Positions 15,919-24,020 are shown, numbered from the stretch's first letter. The stretch: 41,312 nucleotides of DNA from Alphaproteobacteria bacterium (GCA_009908425.1 JAAAPF010000339.1:1-41312), one strand, 5' to 3'. The notes: generated from the letters alone by a model not told the origin. Numbers and translations: made by a program.

Positions 15919-18249
15919 ATGGCGGTCGCGGACGACCTGCGCGACTGGGTCGACGACGGCTTGACCCAGCCCGAGCATCCCACCTGGGCGCTCCACGAAG
16001 AGGGCTACGACCCCCGTCGCGAGGCCGGGGTCGAGGCCCGCTTCACCGTCGCCAACGGCTTTTTGGGCGTGCGCGGCGCGCGCTCGGTGAGCCGCGGGCC
16101 CGTCTGGGTGTCCTGGTTGCACGGCCTCAACTGGGCGTCCTGGCCGCGGACCTACGTCGCCGGCCTGTTCGACACCCCCAACACCATCCCGCCGGTGCCG
16201 GCGCTGGTGCCCGGACCGGACTGGCTCAGGGTGCAGCTCGCGATGGACGGTCAGCCGGTGATGCTGCGCACCGGCGAGCTGCTGCACCACCGCCGTACCC
16301 TCGACCTCGAGCGCGGCCTTTTGGTCACGCGCTGGCACCACCGCGATCCGGACGGCCGCACCATCCGGCTGCGCGCGCTGCGGCTGGTGTCGCTCGCCGA
16401 GCGCGCCCTCGGCCTGCAGGTGATCGAGCTCACCGTCGACGGCCGCCCCTGCGAGATCACCCTGGAGGCGCTGTTGGAGAGCGCGGGCTCGGGCCTGGAG
16501 CCGATGCGGCTCGAGCCCGACGTCGCGCTCTGGCGCACCGCGCTCTCGGGCAAGACGGTGGCCGTCGCCCACGACGCCCGGGTCCGGCGCGACCACACCG
16601 AGGTGGCGCCGGCGTCGATCGAGCCCCTGCGCCGGCGCTGGGCGTGGCGGCTGGTGCCGGGCGAGCCGGCGATCTTCACCCGCCTGGTCGCCCTCGCCCG
16701 CGGCGAGGTCGAGACCGCCGACGCCACCGCGGCGCGCGCCCGCGCCGCGCTGGACCGGCGCCGGACCCAGCCCTGGCGGGGCGTGCTGGAGGCGCACGCG
16801 GCCGCCTGGGGGGCGCGCTGGGAGGCGAGCGACGTCCGCATCGACGGCGACGAGGCCGCCGAGCGGGCGCTGCGCTTCGCGGTCTACCAGCTCAACAGCG
16901 CCGCCGATCCCGACGACGACACCGTCTCGATCGGGGCGCGCGCGCTCACCGGCGACGCCTATCTCGGCCACGTCTTCTGGGACACCGAGATCTACCTGCT
17001 GCCGTTCTACACCCTGACCTGGCCGGAGGCGGCGCGCGCGCTCTTGATGTACCGCTTCCACACCCTCGACGGCGCCCGCCGCAAGGCCGCCCGGCTGGGC
17101 TACGAGGGGGCGCTCTACGCCTGGGAATCCGCCGAGACCGGCGACGAGGCCACGCCCGAGGAGATCGTCGACCCCGCCGGCCGCTCGCTCAAGATCCTGT
17201 GCGGGCTGGAGGAGCAGCACATCAGCGCCGACGTCGCCTACGCGGTCTGGAAGTACTGGGAGGCCACCGGCGACGACGGTTTCATGGAAGAGGCCGGCGC
17301 CGAGATCGTGCTCGAGACCGCGCGCTTCTGGGCGAGCCGCGCCGTCCGCGAAGACGACGGCCGCTTTCACATCCGCCGGGTGATCGGACCCGACGAGTAC
17401 CACGAGACCATCGACGACAACGCCTACACCAACGTGATGGCGGCCTGGAATCTGGCCCGCGGCGTCGAGGTCGCCGACTGGCTCGCGACGCACCGACCGC
17501 GGACCCGGCGCCGGCTGGAGCGGGCCCTCGGGCTCGGCCGCGCCGAGTTGGCCGAATGGCGCGCGGTGGACTCCGGCCTCGTCACCGGCTTCGATCCGGC
17601 GAGCGGGCTGTTCGAGCAGTTCCAGGGCTATTTCGGCCTGGAGGACGTGCCGCGCGCCGACTTCGCCGGCCGGGACGCGCCGGCCGACGTGGTGCTCGGG
17701 CGCGCGCGCACCCAGGCCTCGCAGATCCTCAAGCAGGCCGACGTGGTGGCGCTGTTGGCGCTGTTGCCCGAGCGCTTCGAGGCCGCGGTGCACCGCGCCA
17801 ACTTCGCCTATTACGAACCCCGCTGCGGCCACGGCAGCTCGCTCAGCCGGGGCCTCCACGCGGTGGTCGCGGCGCGGCTCGGCGACGTCGCCATGGCCCA
17901 TTCCTACTTCCACGCCACCGCCGCCACCGACCTCTCCGAGACCCTGGCGGCGAGCGCCGGCGGCATCCGCATCGCCGCGCAGGGGGCGCTGTGGCAGGCG
18001 GCGGTGCTGGGGATGGGCGGGTTGCGGATCGACGCCGAGGGGCTCGCGATCCGACCCAACCTGCCCGCGGCGTGGGAGCGCGTCGTCTTTCACGCGCGCT
18101 GGCGCGGCCGGCGCGTCGCGGTCGAAGCCCATCGCGAGCCGCCGCGGGTGAATCTGCGCCTGGTCGAGGGGCCGCCGTGCACCGTCCGGGTCGGCGAGCG
18201 GCGCGTGGAGCTCGAAGCGGGGGTCCCGCGGACGGTGGCGCTCGGCTGA
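15919..18249 (+). CDS. Glycoside hydrolase family 65 protein (disaccharide phosphorylase)
   Basis: A 776-aa inverting phosphorylase candidate that would split an alpha-glucoside such as trehalose, maltose, kojibiose or nigerose with phosphate to give beta-glucose 1-phosphate. Domains: N-terminal beta-sandwich (about 1-270), linker, (alpha/alpha)6 barrel (about 310-680) and C-terminal beta-sheet domain. The general acid is Glu493 in GPDEYHE. FWDTEIYLLPFYTL marks the barrel entrance. HGSSLS (around 636) matches the phosphate-binding loop of family phosphorylases, which favours phosphorolysis over hydrolysis. No beta-phosphoglucomutase is adjacent, although such enzymes are frequent partners. 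Its stop is only 12 bases from the convergent prs-like gene. Confidence 0.9.
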   Translation: MAVADDLRDWVDDGLTQPEHPTWALHEEGYDPRREAGVEARFTVANGFLGVRGARSVSRGPVWVSWLHGLNWASWPRTYVAGLFDTPNTIPPVPALVPGPDWLRVQLAMDGQPVMLRTGELLHHRRTLDLERGLLVTRWHHRDPDGRTIRLRALRLVSLAERALGLQVIELTVDGRPCEITLEALLESAGSGLEPMRLEPDVALWRTALSGKTVAVAHDARVRRDHTEVAPASIEPLRRRWAWRLVPGEPAIFTRLVALARGEVETADATAARARAALDRRRTQPWRGVLEAHAAAWGARWEASDVRIDGDEAAERALRFAVYQLNSAADPDDDTVSIGARALTGDAYLGHVFWDTEIYLLPFYTLTWPEAARALLMYRFHTLDGARRKAARLGYEGALYAWESAETGDEATPEEIVDPAGRSLKILCGLEEQHISADVAYAVWKYWEATGDDGFMEEAGAEIVLETARFWASRAVREDDGRFHIRRVIGPDEYHETIDDNAYTNVMAAWNLARGVEVADWLATHRPRTRRRLERALGLGRAELAEWRAVDSGLVTGFDPASGLFEQFQGYFGLEDVPRADFAGRDAPADVVLGRARTQASQILKQADVVALLALLPERFEAAVHRANFAYYEPRCGHGSSLSRGLHAVVAARLGDVAMAHSYFHATAATDLSETLAASAGGIRIAAQGALWQAAVLGMGGLRIDAEGLAIRPNLPAAWERVVFHARWRGRRVAVEAHREPPRVNLRLVEGPPCTVRVGERRVELEAGVPRTVALG

Positions 18250-18265
18250 GGGCGGGCCCGCTCAG
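18246..18265. terminator. Shared hairpin between convergent GH65 and prs-like genes
   Basis: CTGAG (18246-18250) pairs with CTCAG (18261-18265) around a CGGGCCCG core, with a two-base bulge. Both stop codons lie in the arms. No T-run follows on either strand, so terminator function is only a possibility. Confidence 0.35.
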
Positions 18266-19236
18266 TCGCCCAGGAGCGCGTCGATCGAGCCGCCGGCGAG
18301 CACCCGGCGGATCGCCTCGGCGATCAGCTCGGCGCAGGAGACGGTCTCCAGCACCGCCAGGTCGTCGGCGGTGAGCCGCGGCGGGTCGATGCTGTCGGTG
18401 ACCAGCAGCCGCGCGATCGGGGCCGCGGCCAGCTTGGCTTCGGCTTCGTCGTTGAAGACGCCGTGGGCGACCGCCACCAGCGGCCGCTCGGCGCCGGCCT
18501 CCACCAGCGCCGCGGCCGAGCGCGCCAGCGTGCCGCCGGAGCTGGTGAGGTCGTCGACGATCAGGGGGGTCGCGCCCTTGACCTCGCCCACCACCATCTC
18601 GCCGCTCACCACCCCGGCGCTGCGGCGCTTTTCGACGACGGCGAGGCCGCGGCTCGCGACGCCCTCGGCCTCCAGCATCTCGGCGAAGAGCTGGGCGCGC
18701 TTGATGCCGCCCGGATCGGGCGAGACCACGACGAGCGGGCGGCCGCCGACCAGTTCGCGCGCCCGGTCGAGGAACAGGCGGCGGGTGTCGAGCGGGACCG
18801 ACGGGATGCGAAACGCGTTCTCGAAGGCCGGCAGGTCGTGGACCTCCAGCGCCAGGACGGCGTCGAGCCCGACGGCCTCCAGCATCTGGGCGAGGTAGCG
18901 CAGGCTGAGCGGGTCCTGCGGCTTGGTGCGGCGGTCCTTCCTGGCGTAGGCGAGATAGGGAAAGACCCCGACGACGCGGCGCGCCCCGGCGTCCTTCAAC
19001 GACCCGATCAGGAACATCACCCGCAGCAGGCGGTCGTGGGCGGCGCCCGCCGGGCCGCCGTCGAGGCTCTGGACGACCACGGCGTCGGCGCCGCGGACGT
19101 TGACCAGCGCGCGGATCTTGACCTCGCCGTCCTCGAAGACGCGTTCCTCGACCGGGTCGCGGTCGACCCCGAGCGCCGCGGCGACGCGCTCGGCGAAGCC
19201 GCGGCCGGGCTCGAGCGCGAAGACGCGGGGCAGCAT
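18262..19236 (-). CDS. Ribose-phosphate pyrophosphokinase paralog
   Basis: A 324-aa PRPP-synthetase homolog. Canonical enzymes make PRPP from ribose 5-phosphate and ATP. Visible landmarks are FPYLAYARKDRRTK (92-105), VEKRRS (201-206) and the PRPP-binding loop LIVDDLTSSGGTL (225-237). Two signatures differ from the housekeeping enzyme. The metal/ribose motif usually read as D(L/I)HA(G/D)QIQGFF is EVHDLPAFENAF (131-142), and the PRPP loop has SSGG where DTAG is usual. I believe this corresponds to a secondary PRPS branch known in alphaproteobacteria. It starts one base after the CBS-BON stop, so the two genes form an operon. The main prs gene is expected elsewhere. Confidence 0.82.
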   Translation of the reverse strand: MLPRVFALEPGRGFAERVAAALGVDRDPVEERVFEDGEVKIRALVNVRGADAVVVQSLDGGPAGAAHDRLLRVMFLIGSLKDAGARRVVGVFPYLAYARKDRRTKPQDPLSLRYLAQMLEAVGLDAVLALEVHDLPAFENAFRIPSVPLDTRRLFLDRARELVGGRPLVVVSPDPGGIKRAQLFAEMLEAEGVASRGLAVVEKRRSAGVVSGEMVVGEVKGATPLIVDDLTSSGGTLARSAAALVEAGAERPLVAVAHGVFNDEAEAKLAAAPIARLLVTDSIDPPRLTADDLAVLETVSCAELIAEAIRRVLAGGSIDALLGD

Positions 19237-19237
19237 C

Positions 19238-19930
19238 TCAAAAGGCCTCGGGGTAGGCCTCCCGCACCGCCAGGCGGTTGTCGACCGAGCGCACGCCGTC
19301 GACCTCGGCGGCGGCGACCTCCAGCGCCTTGCGCTCCTTGGCGGTCTCGGCGACGCCCCAGAGATGGACGACGCCGTCGTGGACGACCACGGTCACCATC
19401 CCGGTGGCGGTCAGCCCGGCGGTCTTGGCGTTCTTTTCGATCTCGTCCTTGATGGCGAGGTCGTCGTGGGTGGCGCCGGCCGCCGGCTCGGTGCGCTTGG
19501 CGAGCGAGCGGATCAGATCGGCGCGGGCGACGATGCCGACGACGCGGCCCTCCTTGATCACCGGCAGGCGGCGGACGTGACGCTCGTCCATGAGCTTGGC
19601 GGCGACGTCCAGCGGGGTGTCCTCGTCGACCACCTCCAGCGACCGCGTCATGACCTCCTCGGCGGTGCGGCCGTGGGCCTTCAAGAAGGCCTCGGCGCGG
19701 GCGTCCGGGTCGGAGAACAGATCCAGCCACCAGGGCCGGCGGATCTCGGTGCCGCTCTCCTTGCGGTGGAGGAGATCGGCCTCGCTCACGATGCCGACGA
19801 GCAGGCCCTGGCCGTCGACCACCGGGACCGCGCTGATCCGGTGCTGGATGAGCTTGGCGACGATCTCGTGGACCGGCGTGGACGGCGATACGGTCTCGAC
19901 CTTGCGGGTCATGACGTCGGCCACCTGCAT
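19238..19930 (-). CDS. CBS-pair and BON domain protein
   Basis: A 230-aa cytoplasmic protein. Tandem CBS motifs (about 7-60, VADVMTRKVETVSPSTPV, and 92-146, EEVMTRSLEVVDEDTPLDVA) form a Bateman module that typically binds adenosine nucleotides. A BON domain (about 160-228) begins LAIKDEIEKNAKTAGL and ends VDGVRSVDNRLAVR. Fusion of CBS pairs to BON is common in proteobacteria, with no settled function. GGAGG lies just upstream of the ATG. It is the promoter-proximal partner of the PRPP-synthetase paralog, so an energy- or nucleotide-sensing role for the pair is a reasonable inference. Confidence 0.87.
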   Translation of the reverse strand: MQVADVMTRKVETVSPSTPVHEIVAKLIQHRISAVPVVDGQGLLVGIVSEADLLHRKESGTEIRRPWWLDLFSDPDARAEAFLKAHGRTAEEVMTRSLEVVDEDTPLDVAAKLMDERHVRRLPVIKEGRVVGIVARADLIRSLAKRTEPAAGATHDDLAIKDEIEKNAKTAGLTATGMVTVVVHDGVVHLWGVAETAKERKALEVAAAEVDGVRSVDNRLAVREAYPEAF

Positions 19931-20243
19931 GGTCCGTCCTCCAGGATAGGATTTTCGTGATGTCTACGCCCGCCACGGCGGCGGCGCCATGACCCGGGTC
20001 AAAGGTCGAAGACCCGAAAGGAGGAGCCGTCGCCGCCGCCCGGCGGAACCGGCCCTTCCCACCATCGCACCGCTCACCCCCCTGACGCGCACCGGCCGAT
20101 CTCGCTCTAGCGCTGCACCCCGAGATCGGCGCCGCGCCTGATCCTGATCAGCCCCGGCGGGCGCGACATCCGCTAGCCTCGCGCCACGCTACGCTTGGTC
20201 GCTGCCCGCCGCGGGCCGGGGTCGTCCGCTGGAGTTGCCGCCG
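19931..20243. other. Divergent intergenic region
   Basis: These 313 bases separate the CBS-BON gene (leftward) from a small plus-strand gene. No gene is supported: short frames opening here are Arg/Pro-rich. It contains the inverted repeat at 20095-20130 and a TATCCT-like -10 near the CBS-BON start that lacks a matching -35. Confidence 0.5.
20095..20130. repeat. Perfect 10-bp inverted repeat with 16-base spacer
   Basis: GCCGATCTCG (20095-20104) and CGAGATCGGC (20121-20130) are exact reverse complements. It could be a regulator site or a hairpin in a leader. It lies about 115 bases from the rightward gene and 165 from the leftward one. Confidence 0.6.
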
Positions 20244-20519
20244 ATGGCACGCCTTCGAACCCGCCCCCTGACCCTCAGCGCGGCGCTTCGCCTCGCCGGC
20301 TACGACCGCACCCTGCCGCCCGGGCGCTACTTCGTCGAAGCCGACGAGGGGCCGCCGGCGAGCAAGCACGCCCCCGTCTATCGCCGGATTCTCGAGCGGA
20401 TCCCGCCGCGGCAGCGCAGCGGGGGCGGCGGGGCGGTCCGCAGTTGGGTCCTGGCGCCCGGCGACATGGACGCGGCGTTCGCCCGCGGCGACGTCGTCCT
20501 CGACGCCCCGGCGACGTAA
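20244..20519 (+). CDS. Conserved-looking hypothetical protein, 91 aa
   Basis: The start ATG 20244 has GGAG nine bases upstream; a TTG nine bases earlier lacks spacing for that site. The product is basic at the N-terminus and has the phrases LTLSAALRLAGYDRTLPPGRY and VEADEG. Its C-terminus reads VRSWVLAPGDMDAAFARGD. I recall similar short unknown proteins from alphaproteobacteria but can give no name or function. No signal peptide or membrane segment is present. It ends 4 bases from the convergent zinc-ribbon gene. Confidence 0.65.
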   Translation: MARLRTRPLTLSAALRLAGYDRTLPPGRYFVEADEGPPASKHAPVYRRILERIPPRQRSGGGGAVRSWVLAPGDMDAAFARGDVVLDAPAT

Positions 20520-20523
20520 CGCC

Positions 20524-20712
20524 TCAGCGCTCGACCCGATCGAGCCGGTGCGACGGCGCCGTGCCCCGGCGCCAGACGCTCTTGCGCTTGCACGGCCGAC
20601 AGATCCGCTCGCCCGACCAGGCGCTCGCGAAGACCTCGCCGCAGCACGGACACGCGCGCGCCTTCGCCACGTCGCGAGCCGGTTCGGTGCGATCGTCGCC
20701 GGGCGGGTTCAC
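20524..20712 (-). CDS. Small zinc-ribbon protein, 62 aa
   Basis: Two CxxC knuckles, CPCC (21-24) and CRPC (38-41), flank a short loop (GEVFASAWSGERI) and a basic tail (KRKSVWRRG), a treble-clef or ribbon zinc site. I chose GTG 20712 because it overlaps the upstream TGA (GTGA), implying coupled translation. A longer frame to 20787 would overlap the upstream gene by 79 bases and adds only Arg-rich sequence. Such proteins may bind nucleic acid or a protein partner; the role is unknown. Confidence 0.6.
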   Translation of the reverse strand: MNPPGDDRTEPARDVAKARACPCCGEVFASAWSGERICRPCKRKSVWRRGTAPSHRLDRVER

Positions 20713-21023
20713 GGCCGTGGCCGATCGCGTTCGGACAGACGCAACCGGTCGGTGACCGTGCGCTCGAGCGCCGCGCTCACCCGCCATTCGTCCCCGACCG
20801 GCGTCGACGCCACCAACCGCAGGAGCTCACGCACGCTCGCCACGGCGTCCGTCCACGTCTCCGGCCGCGCGGCGTTCAACAGCCACGCTTGGCGGTCGTC
20901 GAGCCACGCCGGCTCGGCGACGGGCACGTCGGACGCGCCGGTGTGGCGAAGCTGTCGGAGTGCCGTGGCGAGGCGGCCGGCGGCCGCGCGGTGGTCGTCC
21001 ACGTCGATGACGTGGCCGGGCAT
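20709..21023 (-). CDS. Hypothetical protein, 104 aa
   Basis: ATG 21023 has GAGGAGAG just upstream. The product starts MPGHVIDVDDHRAAAGRLAT and contains WLLNAARPETWTDAVASVRELLRL, a helical, acidic-to-neutral protein with no motif I recognise. Its third positions are strongly G/C, as in true genes here. Its stop overlaps the start of the zinc-ribbon gene, so the two probably act together. A longer open frame extends upstream to 21914 but is the shadow of the Cys-repeat gene. Confidence 0.6.
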   Translation of the reverse strand: MPGHVIDVDDHRAAAGRLATALRQLRHTGASDVPVAEPAWLDDRQAWLLNAARPETWTDAVASVRELLRLVASTPVGDEWRVSAALERTVTDRLRLSERDRPRP

Positions 21024-21093
21024 CTCGCTCTCCTCGCCGGTCGGGGTCCGGCCGATCATCGGTTTCGGGGTGGGCGCCCGCGGCGCGGGCACG

Positions 21094-21870
21094 TCAGCGT
21101 CGGACGCAGCCGTCGTCGCGTCGGCGGAAGGGCGGCGCGCAGGTCCAGTCGTTGCCCGAGTAGTCGAGATGCGCCCGGACGGGCAGGACGATCGCGACGC
21201 ACGCCCCGGCCTCGGCGCGAAACCCCCGGTCGCAGCGCCAGCCGGGACCGTGGGCGTCGTCGTCGAGATGGGCGTCGTCGGGGACCGTGATGGCGACGCA
21301 CGCGTCCGCCACCGCCCGGTAGCCCCGCTCGCAGCGCCAGCCGGGACCGTAGCTGGCGTCGTCGAAGAAGGCGTTGTCCGGCACGCGGACCGCGGCGCAC
21401 GCGCCACCTTCCGGCCGGTAGCCGCGCTCACAGCGCCAGCCGCGGCGATAATCCTCGCGATCGAGATAGGCGTTCGGCGGCACCACGACGGCGACGCACG
21501 CGTCGCGGTCGCGGCGAAAGCCGCGCGCGCAATGCCAATCCACCCCGGAGGTGGCGAGATAGGCGTTCGCGGGCACCGGGATCGCGACGCACGCGGCGTC
21601 GACCGCCCGATAGCCGCGTTCGCACGCCCAGCCCCGGCCGTAGGCGGCGTCGACGGCGTAGGCGTCGGCGGGGACCGTGACGGCGACGCACGCGCCGTCC
21701 GCCTCGCGGAAGCCGAGATCGCATTCCCAGCCGCCGTAACGCGTGAGTTGCGCGTCGTCGGGGACCTCGGGCTTGCGGACTTGCGCGGTGGCATCGGATA
21801 GCGCGCCGAACCCGAGGCCGGCGAGCACGAGCAGGAGCCCGATCGACCGGGCGGGAGGCAACCGTCGCAT
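21094..21870 (-). CDS. Secreted cysteine-repeat protein, seven tandem units
   Basis: 258 aa with a signal peptide (residues 1-29, likely cut after DATA). The mature protein is a chain of six units of about 31-34 residues and a shorter seventh. The pattern is G/D-W-x-C-x3-G-[YF]-R-x5-C-x-A-[IV]-x-[VL]-P-x2-A-[YHF]. Typical units begin GWRCERGYR and end ACVAITVPDDAHL. Each holds two cysteines, so intra-unit disulfides in the periplasm or outside the cell are likely. GAGGAG precedes the ATG. I recall related repeats in alphaproteobacterial secreted proteins but no defined function. EGF-like domains look superficially similar but need six cysteines. Confidence 0.8.
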   Translation of the reverse strand: MRRLPPARSIGLLLVLAGLGFGALSDATAQVRKPEVPDDAQLTRYGGWECDLGFREADGACVAVTVPADAYAVDAAYGRGWACERGYRAVDAACVAIPVPANAYLATSGVDWHCARGFRRDRDACVAVVVPPNAYLDREDYRRGWRCERGYRPEGGACAAVRVPDNAFFDDASYGPGWRCERGYRAVADACVAITVPDDAHLDDDAHGPGWRCDRGFRAEAGACVAIVLPVRAHLDYSGNDWTCAPPFRRRDDGCVRR

Positions 21871-22012
21871 GCGTTCTCCTCGGGGGCCCGACGGCGGGCG
21901 CCGGACCCTTTCACGACCGGGCAGGATGCCCGCGACGTCGACGCCCCAGATTACGCCTGGCGGTGGGTGGCGAGCTGCTCTCGATCATCAACGCACCCGG
22001 CGGGGACGGGGA

Positions 22013-22480
22013 TCAGCGGCCGGCCCGGGGGGCGAGCCGCGCCGCCCGGCCGAGGACGCGCCGATGGCGCCGCAGTTCCGAGAGCGCCCGCTCGAAGACC
22101 GGCCGCGTCAGCGGTGAGAGCGCGGTGTTGCGCAAGACCCGCTGGTAATCCGCGACCACCGCCACCTCGAGCCGCGACAGCGCTTCGAGGACGGCGCCAT
22201 CGCCTTCGACGGCCGCCGCCTTGCGGATCCCGCCCACGGTGCGGGCCTCGTAGGCCGTGCCGCTCTCGGGGGGTTCGACCCCGTCGTCGCACGCGATGCG
22301 GCGAAGGTGGCGGAGCTGGTCCTCGTGCTCGCCGCACAGGTCCACCACGATCGCGCGCTCGTCGGCGCCGGCGAGGTGGGGCACGGCCGTACGGCAGGCG
22401 GCGACCGCATCGATCTGGACACGGATGAAGTCCTGCAGGAGACCGCAGGTGCCGGTCTCGGTTCCCATCGTCGCCATCAT
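22013..22480 (-). CDS. DUF2383-type four-helix-bundle (ferritin-like) protein
   Basis: A 155-aa soluble helical protein. The first helix contains LLQDFIRVQIDAVAACRTAV; later helices hold CGEHEDQLRHLRRI, VLEALSRLEVAVVADYQRVL and VFERALSELRRHRRVLGR. The E..H-rich helices and the family resemblance suggest a DUF2383/PA2169-type ferritin-like bundle, linked in other bacteria to stress and sometimes metal binding. The ATG pair at 22480 and 22477 and a further ATG at 22468 are alternative starts. The upstream part of the open frame (to 22735) is Arg-rich and not credible. It lies downstream of the Crp/Fnr gene on the same strand, 273 bases away. Confidence 0.6.
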   Translation of the reverse strand: MMATMGTETGTCGLLQDFIRVQIDAVAACRTAVPHLAGADERAIVVDLCGEHEDQLRHLRRIACDDGVEPPESGTAYEARTVGGIRKAAAVEGDGAVLEALSRLEVAVVADYQRVLRNTALSPLTRPVFERALSELRRHRRVLGRAARLAPRAGR

Positions 22481-22753
22481 GTTCGATACATCTCCGGGGT
22501 TGGCCGGCCGCACCGCCTGGTGCCGGCCGGGCGTGTCGTCGCGTCTCGCGTGGGTCGCGCGTACCGCCCAGCCTCGCCGTGGACGCCGTCGCGGCGCCGC
22601 AGAGGCGTGAGCTCGAACCGGCGTCGGTGCCGATCCCCGAGGGCGATCCCACCGACCGCCCCGATACCGTCGCGCCGGTGTGACGGCTCGACCTGCACGC
22701 AACCTAACACGAAACGTGAATGCGCCGTCGAACAATCGAACCGGCCAGCGAAA

Positions 22754-23503
22754 TCAGCTCGGGCGCGGCGCCCGTTGATCGAGGTAGGCGTCCTCGAAGC
22801 CGGCGAGCGCCATCATCGCCGGCGCGTCGTGGATCTCGACCCGGCCCTTGCGGAAGGTCATCAGCCCGCGCTCGCGCAACTGGCGCAGCGTGCGGTTGAG
22901 ATGGATGGCCGTGAGCCCGAGCGCGTCGGCCAGGACGTACTGGTTCAACGGGCAGGCGAAGCTGCCGTCGTCGGCGAGGCCGACCAGACGCAGCCGCTGG
23001 TGGAGCTCCAGGACCTGATGCGCGGTGCGCACCATCGGGCTGCGCCGGCCGATGCCGACCAGATGCTCGACGACCATCGCCTCGTCCCGCGACGCCGCCC
23101 ACAGCAACGCCATGGCGAGGCGCGGCTCGGTCTCGACGAGCTCGCGCAGCTCGCGCGGCGGCACCTCCGCGACGACGATGTCGGTGACCGCCGCCACGTT
23201 GTGGTCGGAGGTGCGCAGGAGCAGGCTGCGCAGACCGAGGAAGTCGCCGGGCACCTGGAAGTCGACCACCTGCCGGCCGCCGTCGGCGAGCAGCTTGTAG
23301 GACATGGCCCAGCCGTCCTGCAGCACGAAGGCGGCGTGATCGCCCTGCGCCTCGTGGAGCAGTTCGGTCCGCGCGGGGTGACGTCGCCGTTGCGCCTGCA
23401 GCCGTTCGAGCCGCGCCTCTTCCGCCCGCGTCAGGGTCGTGAAGACGGCCAGCTTGCGGGTGAGCGCCGACGGCGCGGCGGACGACGCCGGGGTCGGGCT
23501 CAT
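22754..23503 (-). CDS. Crp/Fnr family transcriptional regulator
   Basis: A 249-aa regulator. The N-terminal cNMP-type beta-barrel (about 18-140) includes VVDFQVPGDFLGLRSLL. A long dimer helix follows, then a C-terminal winged helix (about 160-235) with the recognition region LADALGLTAIHLNRTLRQLRERGLM. There is no N-terminal cysteine cluster, so it is not an oxygen-sensing FNR. The effector is unknown. The regulon is unknown; the DUF2383 gene downstream and the 78-aa gene diverging from it are the nearest candidates. Confidence 0.9.
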   Translation of the reverse strand: MSPTPASSAAPSALTRKLAVFTTLTRAEEARLERLQAQRRRHPARTELLHEAQGDHAAFVLQDGWAMSYKLLADGGRQVVDFQVPGDFLGLRSLLLRTSDHNVAAVTDIVVAEVPPRELRELVETEPRLAMALLWAASRDEAMVVEHLVGIGRRSPMVRTAHQVLELHQRLRLVGLADDGSFACPLNQYVLADALGLTAIHLNRTLRQLRERGLMTFRKGRVEIHDAPAMMALAGFEDAYLDQRAPRPS

Positions 23504-23644
23504 CGCCGAAGCTGCCCGAGATCAGCCCCGCGCCCGCCCCGCGCGTCCAGGCTGCGGTCTCGCACGCCGCGTCCGTGGCGGTCACCGGCCCGCGCGCGAC
23601 GTCCGAGCCTTCTCCACCGCCCCAGCCGGCCCGAGGCGCTCACG

Positions 23645-23881
23645 ATGACCCGATCGATCGACCCTTCCGGCCGCGCCGCGCTGGCGATCTGCGAATCGCT
23701 CCTCCTCGCCCTGCGCGAGACCGAGGTCATCGACGCCGGTGAGGCCCGTGGGATTCTCGCCGACGCCGCCGTCACCCACCGCCAGGCCGCCGCCGCCGGC
23801 GTGGACGCGCAACCGCACGAGGCCGTCGCCCGGATCATCGAGGCCATGCTCCTTCGCCTGAACCTCGCGAACGATGGATGA
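23645..23881 (+). CDS. Hypothetical protein, 78 aa
   Basis: ATG 23645 to the stop at 23881. The product is a helical, mostly acidic protein containing SGRAALAICESLLLALRETEVI, DAGEARGILADAAVTH and EAVARIIEAMLLRLNL. Small proteins with this look are frequent in alphaproteobacteria and unnamed. It diverges from the Crp/Fnr gene across 141 bases, so shared regulation is possible. I see no RNA- or metal-binding motif. Confidence 0.6.
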   Translation: MTRSIDPSGRAALAICESLLLALRETEVIDAGEARGILADAAVTHRQAAAAGVDAQPHEAVARIIEAMLLRLNLANDG

Positions 23882-24020
23882 TACCGCGCCGGCGGCCCCG
23901 CGACGAGGCCGGCCGCACGGCTGATCCGGGTTAGTGTGCGCGCTTGCACGCCTCGCTAATCGTCCGGCTCGATCCGCGTTGCACGCCGCCGGCCGCGCCC
24001 GGCGACGCCTTGGAGACCCG

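Noticed and set aside
15736-18132. Minus-strand open frame of about 800 codons opposite GH65
   Set aside because: No recognisable domain, composition of a shadow frame, fully covered by an intact GH65 gene.
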